64,000 nucleotides of DNA from Claviceps africana (taxonomy: Eukaryota; Ascomycota; Sordariomycetes; Hypocreales; Clavicipitaceae). The translations under genes and the position numbers were made by a program. The notes under the pieces were generated by a model. The model worked only from the letters and a program-made list of their open reading frames with translations. It searched no databases and was not told the DNA's origin. The stretch spans positions 1 through 64,000 of the forward strand of contig SRPY01000045.1 in the NCBI GenBank assembly GCA_018360145.1, written 5' to 3'. Of the stretch, positions 11,467 to 24,989 are shown in pieces (within the stretch, counting starts at the first letter, position 1; the number at the start of each line of letters is the position of its first letter).

Positions 11467-11925
11467 GGGAATTGGTGGCTGCAGTTTTTTTTTTCTCTTC
11501 GTTTCTCTTTTCTTCTCTTCTCGTTTTTTCTTTTTCTTTTCTTCTTCCCTTTTCACTCGCCAAGTCAACCTTGTTTCTCTTTGGAATAGAGTTGACTGTC
11601 CCCATCTGTGTTTTGCCTAGTCAAAGACTGTGTGGCGTTCTGGAGTATGAATGACGGGGTGTTTTTGTTTGGGATTATGAAGAAATGGACGTATGCAACG
11701 CGATTGTACAGGAGCGTGCCAAACTGGCGAAACCCAATCGAATAAACCCTGAAGTTTCTGAAGCCGTCGAGTCTTGTGGATCTGCACCGTGATACAAAAT
11801 GGATCCATCCACGACTTTGATGGGCATGAACAAACAAAGACGCCTGCTAGTCGTGCGTACCCCCGTCTGTCCGTAGGAGCATCGGCGGCGTGGCCGGAGG
11901 CCAAGTACAAGACAGTATTAAAACA
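11467..11925. other. 3' flank of prp4 and edge of the gene-bearing region
   Basis: This stretch follows the prp4 stop codon. It begins with T-rich sequence (11,487-11,560) suited to a 3' UTR and then has ordinary mixed composition with no supported gene. It ends at a sharp border: by about 11,926 the sequence becomes strongly AT-rich and stays so to the window end. Confidence 0.5.
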
Positions 11926-12450
11926 AAGTTACTAAGGGTACTTTATATATATATTAATTTGCCTAATTCTATAAGTACTAAAGTATATACTACTAGTTAT
12001 TTTCGTATTTAATATAGTAGGCTTAGTATATTCTTTAAGGTTAAGTAGCTTAATTTAATAAAAGGCTAAAGAAAAGTAAAGGCTACTTCAGTGTAGCCTT
12101 CTTAGTATTAAAGGGATAAAGGTTAGTAATATTAATTATAGTATAGATATATTAGTTAATTAAGGCTTAATATAAGCTTATAAATAATTAAGTGCCTCTT
12201 TAAGCTAGAAATTATAATTAATATTAGTATTTTTACGCTTTATTTAATAAAAAGCTTAGATATTTATAATTATACTTATAACCTTAATATAGCACTACTT
12301 ATATAAATCAAAAATAAAAAGCTTTTATATATTTAAATAAAGTTATTTTTCTTTAAAATAGTAGTATTTTACTGCTTAAAATCCTTAATATCCTTTATAA
12401 AGATAAAGAAGCTTTTAAAAGAATTATAAAGTATAATATTTATAACTTTA
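11926..12450. repeat. AT-rich, RIP-like left flank of the transposon block, unassigned
   Basis: The sequence is dominated by TA steps with almost no CA or TG, like the decayed transposons to its right. It is continuous with position 17,957 once LINE A1 and one copy of its 20-bp target duplication are removed, so it belongs to the older layer. It contains a perfect 8-bp inverted repeat with a 6-nt loop (AAGGCTAC / GTAGCCTT, near 12,079-12,100). No coding motif was found. Confidence 0.5.
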
Positions 12451-12470
12451 TTTACTAGCACTATTATTAT
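12451..12470. repeat. Target-site duplication of LINE A1, left copy
   Basis: The 20-bp sequence TTTACTAGCACTATTATTAT is repeated exactly at 17,937-17,956 on the other side of A1. A long duplication of this kind is typical of target-primed reverse transcription. Confidence 0.9.
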
Positions 12471-15400
12471 TATTTACGCTAGCTAGGCTGTTTCTAGCCT
12501 AGTATCTAGTACCTCTACTACTTAATCTATATAGGAAAAACCTTAGGATAAGGAGGAAAACCTATATACCGCTATAAGGTAACTGCCTTAGAGCTAATAT
12601 AGCCTTAAGTAGTTATTTACTATAGAAGTTAATGTATAGCTAGCTTATTTTAGTTAGTATTACTAAAGAGTGTATAGTATAGTTTATAACATTAAAATAG
12701 CATAGTAAAGGGTTAGAGGTCTAGTAATAATAATGTAGTATAGTGTAGTTTAGTTTTATAATATATTTAGCTTAGCTTTATATTAAATCTAGCTTTAATA
12801 TATACTTTTATTATATATTTCCCTCTCTTCCCTTTATCTTTTTAAAGCTTTATTTATTAGCTTATATATCTTTTTTCTTTAAAGCCTTACTTATAGGCTA
12901 TATCTTTTTTCTTAAAAGCCTTACTATAGTTTTATATTATTTCTAATATAAATTAGCCTTAAGGGTATATCTCTTTCTTCTTTAAAGCCTTACTTATTAG
13001 TTATATCTTTTCTCTTTAAAGCTTAATAAAGGTATATAGTAGTTATAGTATAATATTAAAAAGGCCTTATCTTTTTAAAGGTTTTAAGCCTATTACCTTT
13101 ATAAATAATAAATTAAAGTAAATTAAAGTAGTCTTTATATATTAATAAGCTATTTTATAAAAGATATAGCTAGCTTATTAAAGTTAAGTATAATATAAAT
13201 ATTATAATAATTATAAAGTAGAAATAGCTTAGTATTAATTAGCTATATATAATTATAAACTAAGTATAATAATAAAAAGTAGTAGTAGTCTTTAAGGTTA
13301 GTTTAATATTAATAAATTAAAAAATCTATATTAAAGATATATTAAAAAAAGAGAAATATATTTAGGCTAATTTTCTTTATTTATATCTATATTAAGGTAG
13401 TGGATTTATACTTAACTAGCCCTTTATAAAGTTAATTAACTTTTAAAATAAATATAAAGTAAGGCTTATATTTAGCTATTATATATTTTAATTAAGATTA
13501 ATACACTTTTACTATAGTATATTTATAGTGCTAATAGTTTTTTTATTTTAAAACTAAAGCTTTAATTAATAAAGGTTTTATAAAGTAATTATATAGTTAG
13601 TTTATAAATAATATATATTTAAAGTAGCTATTTATTTAAAGTAAGTAGCTTTAATAGTAATAAAGATAGTAGTAAAGTTAGCTTATTACTATTATATAAA
13701 TAGTGTATATTTTATTTACTATTTTATTTCTTTTAATTTTTTTATAGAAGTTAAAGGATTTTAAGTTTAAATATAGGTTAATTAAAGCTACTACTACTTT
13801 AATTTTAATAAAAAATTAAAGTATAGCTTTAAATACTTTAATAATTACTTTAAGGTATTTTAATTATTTAAAAATAAACACTTTAATAATACCTTTTACT
13901 TTATTATTAATTTCTATAGAGATATAGTATAATACTATATTATATATAACTATACTCTATATTACTTATATATAAAGAAGGTAAATATTATTAAGTAAGT
14001 AACTCTATATAAATATTATTAGTATTATAAATATAAGTTATTACTATTTTAGTTTTATTTTAACCTTTTTTTAATATATTTATTAATATAGCTTTTAATA
14101 AATTTAAACTCTAAGGAATTAAGTTAATTAAATAGATTATATTATAGTAGTGCTAAATTAAATTAATATTATAATTATAGTATACTTTTAAGTAAAATAA
14201 ATTAATTTACTTTTTTAAAGATAGAAATTAAAGCTAAACTTAAGGAACTACTTTTAATAAATACTTTATATATCTTTAAGTTATTTCTATATCTCCTTTA
14301 CTATATATTTATAAGTAGGGATATTTATATTATTAAAGAAATTAAAGATAAGTATAGATTATATAGCTTAAAGCTTTTAATATAAGGGTATAATATAAAG
14401 TAAAAAAAAGATAAAGGAGATTAATAACCTTTATAAAACCTTAATAATAATAAATAGGGCTTTTATTAATTAATTATTAAAGAAAAGGTAAGTAATATAA
14501 TTAATAATAAAGGCTTAAGTTTATACTACTATTTAAATAAATATATTAAAGAATAAAAGGATATAAAAGAGTTAATAGTAGTAAATAGTATTAAAAGCTA
14601 TAGATATATTAAGTTAAAGTAATAATATAATTTTATTATAATATTATATTATTTTTATTAATTTTATAAAAATACTAAAGGTAACTTCTATAAAGTAATT
14701 AACTTTATTCTTTATTTAAAGGTTTAGAAGTATACCTTTTAACTTAATTATAATAGTAAGTTAAAATACTACTATTACTTTTAATATTTTATTAACTATA
14801 TTAAAGAGTAAAATAAGGCACTATACCTTAGCCTATTATTATTTAGCTAGTGTTTTTTTAGTTTATAAAGAATAATAACTTTAGCCCTTTAATATAGTTC
14901 TAAATAGTATTTAATATAGTAGCATTTATTTAATAAGTAAGCTAGTGTTTTTATAAAGGGTTTTTTATAAGCTTTAAAGAACTTAGCTAAAAGGTTATTA
15001 ATACTTAATGCTTTTTAATTAATAAGGCCTTTAATAACGCTATAGATTTTATTAATATTAAAGCAGTCTTTTAATAAAAATATAGTATTATTAAGTTAAA
15101 AGTTAAGATTATTAAGGATATTAATAAATTAAGTTATAAAAAAAGGGAAAAAATATTTTATAAAAGTAGTGGCTTTATTTTAATAAAAAAAGGCAGTAAT
15201 AGTGTTTAAGCTATCCCCTTAAAGAAAGTTAAGTATTATTTTAAAGGGAGTTTACTTTAAAGCTATATTTAGTGTTTAAGTTTTTAAAGGCTACTTTAAT
15301 AGGTAAAAGTAATATAAACTATAGCTTATTAAGAACTATATTATTCTTTATAAATAACTTAGAATTATATTTAAGCTACTTTAATTATAAGTTATTAATT

Positions 15401-17936
15401 AGCTTTAGTTTATAATAATTACTATTATTATAGCGCCTTTTTTATATTTTATATTACTTACTTTATTTTATAGTTCTACTATAGGTTTAGTTTAAAGCTA
15501 CTTTAAGGTTTATATAAAACTATTATTTATACTATTATTTAAAGCTTACCTATAATTTATTTAATGTATATATTAATTTTATATAGTATTAAGAGTAAGT
15601 CTTTAGCATTATTAATTTAAAACTATATTACTGCCTTAGCTATAAGTAATTCTTAGTCTATTTTTAGCTATTTAAATATATAGCTATAATTAAACTTTCT
15701 ATTAATAGCAGTATTAATTTATATAAGCTATAAAATATAGGTAGACTTAGTAAGGTTAAAGCCCTTTAAGTATTTAATAGTTATATTAAAGGTAGCTTAA
15801 GTATAGTTAATAATACTATTATATTTACTATAAAAGAATTATATAACTTTACTTTATAATATAGTAAATTTAAGTTACTATTACTTTACTATTAATAAAA
15901 GAAGTTTATTATTTAATAATATTTTACTATAGTAATTTTATAAAAGGTAGTGTTAATTAAAGTTACTAATAAATACACTTTAAGGTTATAATATAGCTAT
16001 TATAAATTTAGTAAAGGGTATAGTTTAGCTTAATTTATATATGAAAGAGTATATTAAGTATATATTATAGCCTATTATATTAATTATATATTAATTAGTG
16101 CTATTATAAGTTAACTATAATATAGTTCTATATTAATAATAAATATATAATATAGTTTATTCTCTTTAAGTAGTAAATTAATAGTAGTTAAAGCTTAAGT
16201 TAAGGAAGTATTTATTAGTTATATCTAGTTTCTATATTATAATTATATTAGTTTTAATATAGGTTTTTAATATTAAGTATATAAAATAGGTTTTCTTCTA
16301 TATATTTTAATATATAACTTTAGTTATATATATTAAAGGGATTATTAAGTTAATATTTATATATTTAAACTTACACTAAAGATAGATTATTAACTAAAAA
16401 AGGCCTTTATAGTGCTTTATTAAGTTAATATTAATTAAAAGTTAAGTAAGTAGGTTTAGAGTTAGCTAATATATTTTTATAATAATGCCTTTTATAATAA
16501 AAGGTTATTAATATTATAGTAATAATTATATAAAGTAATCTTTATTTATCTATCTCTTTTTAATATTAAAGAAAAGGTAGTAAAGGCTTAAAGCTAGCTT
16601 AAGTATATATTATAAGTATAATACTACTGCTTATTAATAATATTATATTATTATAACTATATAAAGTACTGTTTTATATAGTTTATATAACGTTTCTATA
16701 TTGCCTCTATTACGGTTAAGTAAGCTAACTCTTTAGCTTTATAATACTTAATATTATAATAACTATAGTATAGTGCTATATTATAATATATTATAATATA
16801 TTTAAATTAAAAGCAGCTATAATATTAATAAAGGTAAAAGGTATTATTATATAGCTTAGCCTTAAATATTTCTACTTTATAAATAACTTTAAAGTAATAT
16901 AAATAGTTAGCTACTTTAATTTTATTAATTTTAATAATTAAAGGGAACTTAGTAAAGATTATATAGGGTTTTTATACTTATATCTATATTAATTTTAAGC
17001 TATTATCCTTTATAAGGTTTTATAAAATTTTATTTATTACTTAGTTTTTAAAGTATTAAATAAAAAAGCCTTTAATAATAATATTAAAAAGGTAGTAATT
17101 AAGTATTACTTTTAGTTTAAATATAGTTTAAATTTAAGTTATATTTTTAATATAAGGTTTTATTATATTATAAAATATAACTATAGTATTACTACTATAG
17201 AGTTAATATACTACTACTATAGTATTAGTTTTTATAATATAGTTAATAGCCTTAATAATATCTTTAAAGAATTTATTTTAAATTACTTTAAAGATAAATA
17301 AACCTTTAATAATAGTTTTATAATAAATTTAAGGTAATATTACTATAGTAGTAATGTAAGTTAAGGCAGTAAATATAATTATACTTTATATTATAATATT
17401 TACTTAATTTAGTTCTATAGTAAAGCTACTATTAATTACCTTTTTAATTACTTATTTAGTAGTTTATTTAAGGTTTTAAATAATAATTATATTTAAAGAG
17501 AGAGAGAAAGCCTTTAAAGTAGTAGGTATAAAGGCTCTATATTAGCTATATATTATAGCTATATTATTTATATAAAGGATAATATTTTATATATTTTTTA
17601 GCATTAATACTAAAATAAGTTTTATTAATTCTTTATATTTAACCTTAAGGTAATTTAATATTAGCTTATTTATTAAAGGTAATGTAGATTTAACTTATAG
17701 TTTTATTATAAATCTACCTTAGCTTATATTAAAATAGTATTAACTATAAGTAAAGCCACTGTAATTTCTATTATTAATATTTATTAATATTTTAGTATTT
17801 ACTATACCTATACTTTAGTATTAATATACTATTAAAAAAGGGAGTAAATAAATATAAGAAATCATTTTCTGCCCTTTTTAAGCGGTTTAGAGTCAATTCC
17901 GCGTCGCTGTAGCGGTGCAGGCGAAAATAAATCCTT
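12471..17936 (-). mobile_element. LINE A1, Tad1-like non-LTR retrotransposon, full 5' end, RIP-degraded, internally deleted near 3' end
   Basis: The ends are defined by a perfect 20-bp target duplication (TTTACTAGCACTATTATTAT at 12,451-12,470 and 17,937-17,956). The element reads on the minus strand. Its 5' end (17,936 downward) has an almost unmutated leader shared with the other copies. Its 3' end (12,471 upward) has the family terminus ending in a TAAA-type tail. The RT is visible in minus-strand translation: the GxPQGSPLSP block lies at 14,403-14,460 and the decayed F-x-D-D site (now FFNN) at 14,329-14,340. Relative to copies A3 and A4 it lacks about 1.16 kb of 3' UTR (joint near 12,738). 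Stops are everywhere, so it is dead. Length is 5,466 bp. Confidence 0.88.
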
Positions 17937-17956
17937 TTTACTAGCACTATTATTAT
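17937..17956. repeat. Target-site duplication of LINE A1, right copy
   Basis: This exactly repeats the 20 bases at 12,451-12,470 and fixes the 5' boundary of A1. Confidence 0.9.
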
Positions 17957-20900
17957 AAGCTTAATAGCTACTTTAAAGTTAAATAGCTTTATAATTAGCT
18001 TTAAAATAATAACTTTTATTTTTATAAAGATAAAAGAAGTGTTAATAGTTAAATTATAAAGCTTTTTATTACTTTACACTGTATTAAGCTAAATAGGTAT
18101 AAGGAATACATAAAGGGATACGGTTAGGAATTAAGCTATTGCAGCTATAAAGGAAGAAAAAAAGACCTTTAATATAATAGAGATTAATTAATTAAGAAGT
18201 ATAAAAGGTATTTTATTTCTAAATAGCTTTTTTAACTTAAAATAAGCTATTATAGATTATTATATATACCTTAATTAATTTAATTAATTTAAGCCTAGTT
18301 ACTACTATAGTATCTTTTTAAAGTACTTAATTACTAAAGCTAATTTATTATAATTTCTTTACTTTTTTTAATATTTTTAATATTTTTAACCTTAAACTAT
18401 TTAATTAGCTTAATAACTCTTTAATAAAGCTAACCTTAATTATTTTAATTATATAGTTATAGTTATAGTATTCTTATAATACCTTTAAATTATTAAAGTA
18501 TATTATTTATTTATTATATATATTAATCTTCTTTAAGCTAATATAAATAATAGTTTTATTTAAATAAATGTTCTTAAAAGCTAAGTATAAGACATTAAGC
18601 TAAAGAGAGGCACTTTTAAACTATTATTAAAACTATTTAATATTATTAAATATAAAGCTTTATTTATAAAAAGATTTATATTATATTCAACTAAACTAAT
18701 AAAACTAAAATAATAAAATAACTAAAAAATAATTAAATTATTATTAATTATTTAATTATAAAAGCTAAGATATTTTAAAATATAATTAATATAAAGTAGC
18801 TTTAAATTTTACTTTATAATTTATTAATTTTAAGTGAAGTATTAATAAAAATATTAAATATAATATTAATACTATAAAAAGACTTTTTAAGTATTAAGTA
18901 ATAATTAAACTATTTATTTCTTTATTTTTTTTAAAAAAAAGATATAAATTATTTAATTATATTTAACTTAAAGGAAATTATAATTATTATTATAAATATT
19001 ATATTTATTTCTTTTATATTTTATAGCCTTACCCTTTTCTTTTTAGTTTTTATATATAATATTATTAAAATAAATAACTTCTTTTAATATATTAAATTCT
19101 TTTAAAAGTTAATTAACTTATTTAATTTTACTTTATAATTATTAAAAGCTTTAAATTAATTACTTTATTTTTTCTTTTCCTTATATTTAATAATATTATT
19201 TTTAAAAAGTTACTTTTTTTTAACTTTTTAATTAAAAATATCTTTATTATTTAAGTGTTTTTTAAACTTTTATTAATTAAATATTTTACTTTATTTAATA
19301 TATATTTTTTCAATAAAATTAAAGATATTAAAAATATTAAGCTTAAAGCTTTTATAAAGTTATTTAAAAAAAACTATTAATAAATAAAATACCTTTATAA
19401 GTTTTTAAAGTAACTTTAATATTAATTAATTTAATAATAAAAATATAGCTAATTTTTCTTAAAGACTTTAAAGTTAAAATATAAGCTTTAAAGATTTTAA
19501 AAAAGAATTAATATTATAAGTTTAAAAAGAAAGTTAATTTAAAGCTTTATATTAATATTAAACCTTTAATAATTATATATATTTGAAAGAAAAATTAAAA
19601 AAGAATTTATAATCTATTTTTAAATTATACTTTAAAAATAAATTAAAAACACTATTTATTAACTTAAAATAATTAATATAAAATATCTTTAAATATATTT
19701 TAAAACTTATTTTTAGCTTTAAAAGTATAAAGCTATTATAATTAAAGCCTTTTTTAAAGATTAAAAGCTATTATTTCTATAGTTTATAAATATTTATAAA
19801 GTAATTTTTAATAAATTTATTATTAACTTTATAAATAAATAAAATATAAAGTATAAAAGATTTATTAAAAAAAAAGTATAAGTTATTATAAAATTAATTT
19901 AATATATATAATATATTATACTTTTAATCAAAAAACTAAAACTTAATTTATAAAGCTATAGTTTATTATAAATTTAAACTATTTAATTATTATAAAAAAA
20001 GCTATTTTATTTTTATTTAAAAAACTAAAATATTTATAAAAAACTTTATTATATTTTAATTAAAAATTATTAATTTTCTTTAATAAAGTATTATTAAAAG
20101 CTTTATTTATAAAAAGTAAATTAATACTTTAATAAAAAAGTTTAAAAATTTAAAAATTATTATACTTTAAAATTAAAGTAATTTATTTAATTTTTACAAA
20201 TACTTTAAAGAAAAGCTTTATTTATAGCTTTAATTATTATAGAATTTAATATAAATTAAGGACTTCAAAGGATTTAAAAATATTTAAATAAATACCTTTA
20301 ATAGTAATAAAAGGTAAAGCTTTATATATTACTTTTATTATAATAAAAAAAAGGATTACTTTAATAAATATAATTATTTAAATTATAATTAAAAATTTAG
20401 CTGTATTTATTATAACTTTTAAATATAAATCCTTATTATTAATAATAGTTTTATAAAGTATTAAGTTTTATTAGTTTTATTTAAACTATTTTTATAGTTA
20501 AAAAGCTATATATATAAACTTATAGTTTTTTAAGTTTAATACTTTAAAGATTATATAATTAATTATTTTCTTTTAAAAGTAAAAAGCTTTAATAAAGGTA
20601 TTAAAAAATATTAAAGAATATTAATTAATAAAAAGGAAATATTTTAAAATATTATTAAAAGACTTAATTTTTTAATATATTAATTAAAATAATAAAGGCT
20701 AATTACTATAAAAGTTTTAACAAAAAATAAGTTACTTTAAATAAATATAATTATATTATAAAAGTAAAGTAAATTAAGCTTAGAAAATATTATTACTATT
20801 AATATAAATACTTTAAAAAAAGCTTATATTAATAAACTTATTAATAAAATAGCTATAAAGAAATACTTTATATTTATTATAATTAAAATTTATAACTATA

Positions 20901-22773
20901 AAGGTATTATTAATTATAAAAAAAAAAGACCCTTTAATAATAATTTATTAGTTAGCTTTATAAAGAAGTTTTAATTAAAAAGGTAAAAATAAATTTATAA
21001 AACCTTTTTAAGCTTTTTTTATTACTAATTAAGTTAATTACTAATAAATATATAATTTATATAAAAGGTATTTAAAAGATTTTTATTTATAATAGTATTA
21101 TAAAGTTAGCTAAGTTAATATAATTATATAAGTATTAGTAATTTAAAATTATTTAATTATTTAATTTTTAAATTTTTAATTAAATAATTTAAATAATAAT
21201 AAAATTAATTAAATAAAAGAAAACTAAAGAATTTAAATTAAATAATAGTTTTAACTTATAATTAAAAATAAAGTTTAATATTAAAGTTAATATAGCTATT
21301 TAAATAGCTTTATAATAAAAGTTAAAAATAAACTTAAAATAAAAAACTTTTAAAGTAAACCCTTTTATTTTAAATAAAGAATTATTTAATTAAATAAATA
21401 ATAACTTTATTAATATAAATTTAAGTATTTAAAAGCTTTATAATATCATTTATTTATATACAATAATAAACTACCTTTAGAAATTACTTTATTTATAAAT
21501 ATAACTAAAACATTTTAAAAGCCTCTTTTTAAAAGCTTTATTAAATATAAAATTAAAAGGTAATTTTATTATAAAAAAGGTTATATAAAGAATAAGCTTT
21601 ATTATATATTTTATAAAAACTAAAACTAATAATATATTATATATAAATAATATTATTACTTAATTAAATTAAGTTTAAACTAAGCTTTATTTAAAAAATA
21701 TATAAATATTAATATATTTCTATATAGTACTTAATATAGTTTTAATTCTTATTATTTTAAAAATATCTTTTATATATTAAATATAAGCTTTTTTTAACTA
21801 TAGTTTTAATTTTAAAGAAATAAATATTTAATATTACTTTAAAAATATTATAGTTATTATGTAGGTTATAGATTTAATTTACTTAAATTTAATTAAAACG
21901 AATAAATAGGTTATATTAATTAGTATACTATTTATTTATAAAAAAAGATACTAATTAAATTAACTATAAATAATTAAATAAATAAAATTAAAAGAAGTTT
22001 AAATTAAAGCTAAATAAAGTTTTAATACTTATTATATTAAAAGTAAAATATATTATTAGTTTTATTTTTACTTTTACTATTATTTAATAAATTTAATTAC
22101 TTAATAAAGTAATTAAAAAATTTTAACTATAATAATTAATATAAGTATTAAATTTTGAAGTAAATCCTTTTTATAAATATATTAATATAAAAGTATATAT
22201 TTTTAATAATAACTTTTAATAGAAAATAAAGAAGTAAAATAAAGTTAAAGAGTATTTTAATATTAATAAAAAGTATAAAGAATTTATTATAAAAAGGTTT
22301 TTTAAATATTTATAAAATTTTAATTAATTTAAAAGAGACTTAATTAAATACTTATAAATATTAAAGAATATTTTATTTCTTTTAAAGTAAATATTTTTAA
22401 AGAAATATTTAATAATTATAAAGCTACTTAAAAGTAAAACCTATTTAAAATAAAAAAAGTTAATTTTTTTATTATATTATTATAAATTATTAAAGTTATT
22501 AAATATAAAATATAGTAAGTAAAGTTTATTTTAATTTCTTTAAAACTTTAAAAGAAGTTTATTAATTTATAAAAACAAAAGGTTAAATATATATTAATAA
22601 AAAAAAGTTATAGTTTTTATAAAAATAAATTTTTCTTTATTATAAAGAAAAATAAAGGGATTTAGTTTATTTTATTAATAATTTAATATAATAATATTAT
22701 AGTTAAAGATATTAATATTTTTAAAGATATAAAAGCCTTTAATAAAGAGTTTATAATATATATAATTCTATTT

Positions 22774-23220
22774 ATTATTAACTTTCTTTTAAAGTATAAT
22801 TAAGTTAACTTAATAATTATAAATTATAACTTTATAACTATTATAATATTTATTAAACTTTTAAAGCTTTATAAAATACTTTAAAGAGCTATTAACTTAA
22901 TTACTTAATTTTACTATATTATAAAATATATTTTATATAATTTAATACTTTATATATATATTTTTTTTTAATAATATTATTATTAAAGAACTTATTATAG
23001 TTTATAATAATAAAGAAATTATTTTAAATATATATAAATATATAACAAAGTATTTAATTAATTTAAATAATATTTTATTAAACCTTAAGTTTATTAAATA
23101 TATTACTTTTATTATTAAAAGTAAATTATATTTATTTATTACTATTATTATTAAATATATTTATAGTATATATAATAAAAAATCTATAAAAGTAAAGGTT
23201 ATTAAGCTTTAAAGATAAAG
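22774..23220 (+). pseudogene. Decayed Ty3/gypsy reverse transcriptase of element C
   Basis: Read on the plus strand, the frame starts INFLLKYN, which fits the (I/V)DFxSGYxQ block. Further on, a stop followed by RAIN fits the PQGAxN block. A T run at about 22,970 then carries a one-base shift. The next frame gives FFNNIIIKEL, which fits FLDDIxxKG with both catalytic Asp codons turned to Asn codons by G-to-A change. Similarity to this gypsy group continues (YNNKEI, LNNILLNL, then the VxGYxCD-like region) to about 23,220. Nearly every mismatch to the family pattern is explained by C-to-T or G-to-A change, and stops stand where Gln or Trp is expected. Confidence 0.75.
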
Positions 23221-24335
23221 TTATTATTTCTTTTTAAAAAAGATATAGTTTTTTTTAAATTAATTACCTTTTATTATTTTTAAGTTTTTTACTTTATAAT
23301 TATCTCTTTATCTTTAATAAGCTTTTTTAAAAGAAATATTAAAATTAAAAGGTAAAATATAATAAAGTAATAAAAAGAATTATTAAAATTATTATAAATA
23401 CTTTAAGCTTATTATTAATTAATATAAATAAAGAAAAAGGAGAGATTATTTTTATAATAAATATTAATAATATAAAATAAAGCGCTATACTTTTATAAAT
23501 ATATAAAAAAAGCGTTACTTTATATACTTTAAAAGCTATATATAAAATAATATAAAGAAGAAGTATAATATTATTAAATAAAATTATTAAGCTTTATTTT
23601 ATATTTTTTAAAAGTTATAAATTTATTTTTTTAAAACCCTTTATATTTTAAAAATAACTTTAATTATTTTAAAGTATTAATTTATAAAGGTTATTAATAA
23701 TATTTTTAATACTATTATTACTTAATAAATTAGCTATATTATATTATATAACTTTATAGTTTAATATAGTTTTTTAAAAAAAAACTAAGTTATAAATACT
23801 TTATTATAAAGAAGCTAAAAACTATTAAATAATTTTAATAAAGTTATTAAAAGAAATATAAAGGAATTTATTTATTTATACTTTTATATTAATATTTAAA
23901 AAGGAAAAAATTAATTATTTTAATTTTTAAAATTAAAGTAAATTATTTTTTACCTTATAACTTTAAAGAAATTATTTAATTAATTAATAAAGAAGTTTAA
24001 AAACTTAAAAAAAAGTATTAAAGTACTTTTTTAATAATAGAATTTTATTTTAAATAATTTACTAATTTTATAAAAGAACCTATATTTATTATTAATAATA
24101 ATAGTAAATAATATATAATTATTAAAGTAATTTATTTTAAGCTTAATTATAAAGGTATTAAAGTTATATTTAAAGTAATTAAATTATACTATTCTTAATA
24201 AAGTATATAGAAATATAATTTAAATAATAATAAAGTACTATATAATATACTAAAGATTTATACTTTAATACTTAAAAGAACTTTTAATCTTTATTATTTT
24301 AAGTAACTTTATAAATAAAATTTATATTAATATTT

Positions 24336-24351
24336 AATATCTTTTATTTAA
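24336..24351. repeat. Target-site duplication of LINE A3, left copy
   Basis: The 16-bp sequence AATATCTTTTATTTAA is repeated exactly at 28,539-28,554, directly after the tail of A3. Confidence 0.92.
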
Positions 24352-24989
24352 CGGCGTAGTTCCTAGCGAGCCGCAGTCCACGCCGCTTCCACCCGCTAAG
24401 GCAACCTCTGGAAACTTAAACGCTAGGCACGGCTCTAAAGCGGACTCCCCTCAGAACAGCAATATATACCTAACCTTCTTTAAAGGGATAGCGTAAACAC
24501 TACTACCGCCTCCTCTTACTAAAATAAAGCTACTGCCTTTATAGAACACTTCTTCACTTTTTCTATAGCTTAACTTATTAATATCCTTAATAATCTTAAC
24601 TCCTAGCTTAATAACGCTATATTTTTACTAAAAGACTGCTTTAATACTAATAAGATCTATAGCGTTATTAAAGGCTTTATTAGTTAAAAAGCATTAAAAA
24701 TTAATAAACTTTTAGCTAAGTTCTTTAAAGTTTATAGAAAACCTTTTATAAAAATACTAACCTACCTATTAAATAAGTGCTATTATATTAAATACTATTT
24801 ATAACTATATTAAAGGGCTAAAGTTATTATTCTCTATAAGCTAAAAAAAACATTAGCTAAATAATAATAAACTAAGGTATAGTGCTTAATTTTACTCTTT
24901 AATATAGTTAATAAAATATTAAAAGCAATAGTAATATCTTAACTTACTATTATAATTAAGTTAAAAGGCACGCTTTTAAACCTTTAAAT

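Larger units (their letters stand above)
17957..24351 (+). mobile_element. Ty3/gypsy-type retrotransposon remnant (element C), first piece, very heavily RIP-mutated
   Basis: This is the most AT-rich part of the window and the host of the other insertions. Plus-strand translation near 22,774-23,220 shows a decayed gypsy RT in the expected order (see the separate entry), so at least this part is the pol gene of an LTR retrotransposon. Gag and protease should lie upstream, but I cannot recognise them. RNase H and integrase should lie towards 24,335 and continue after the A3 insertion at 28,555. I could not find its LTRs. A short less-mutated patch lies near 18,075-18,130. The sequence is interrupted at 24,351 by LINE A3. 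Confidence 0.65.
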
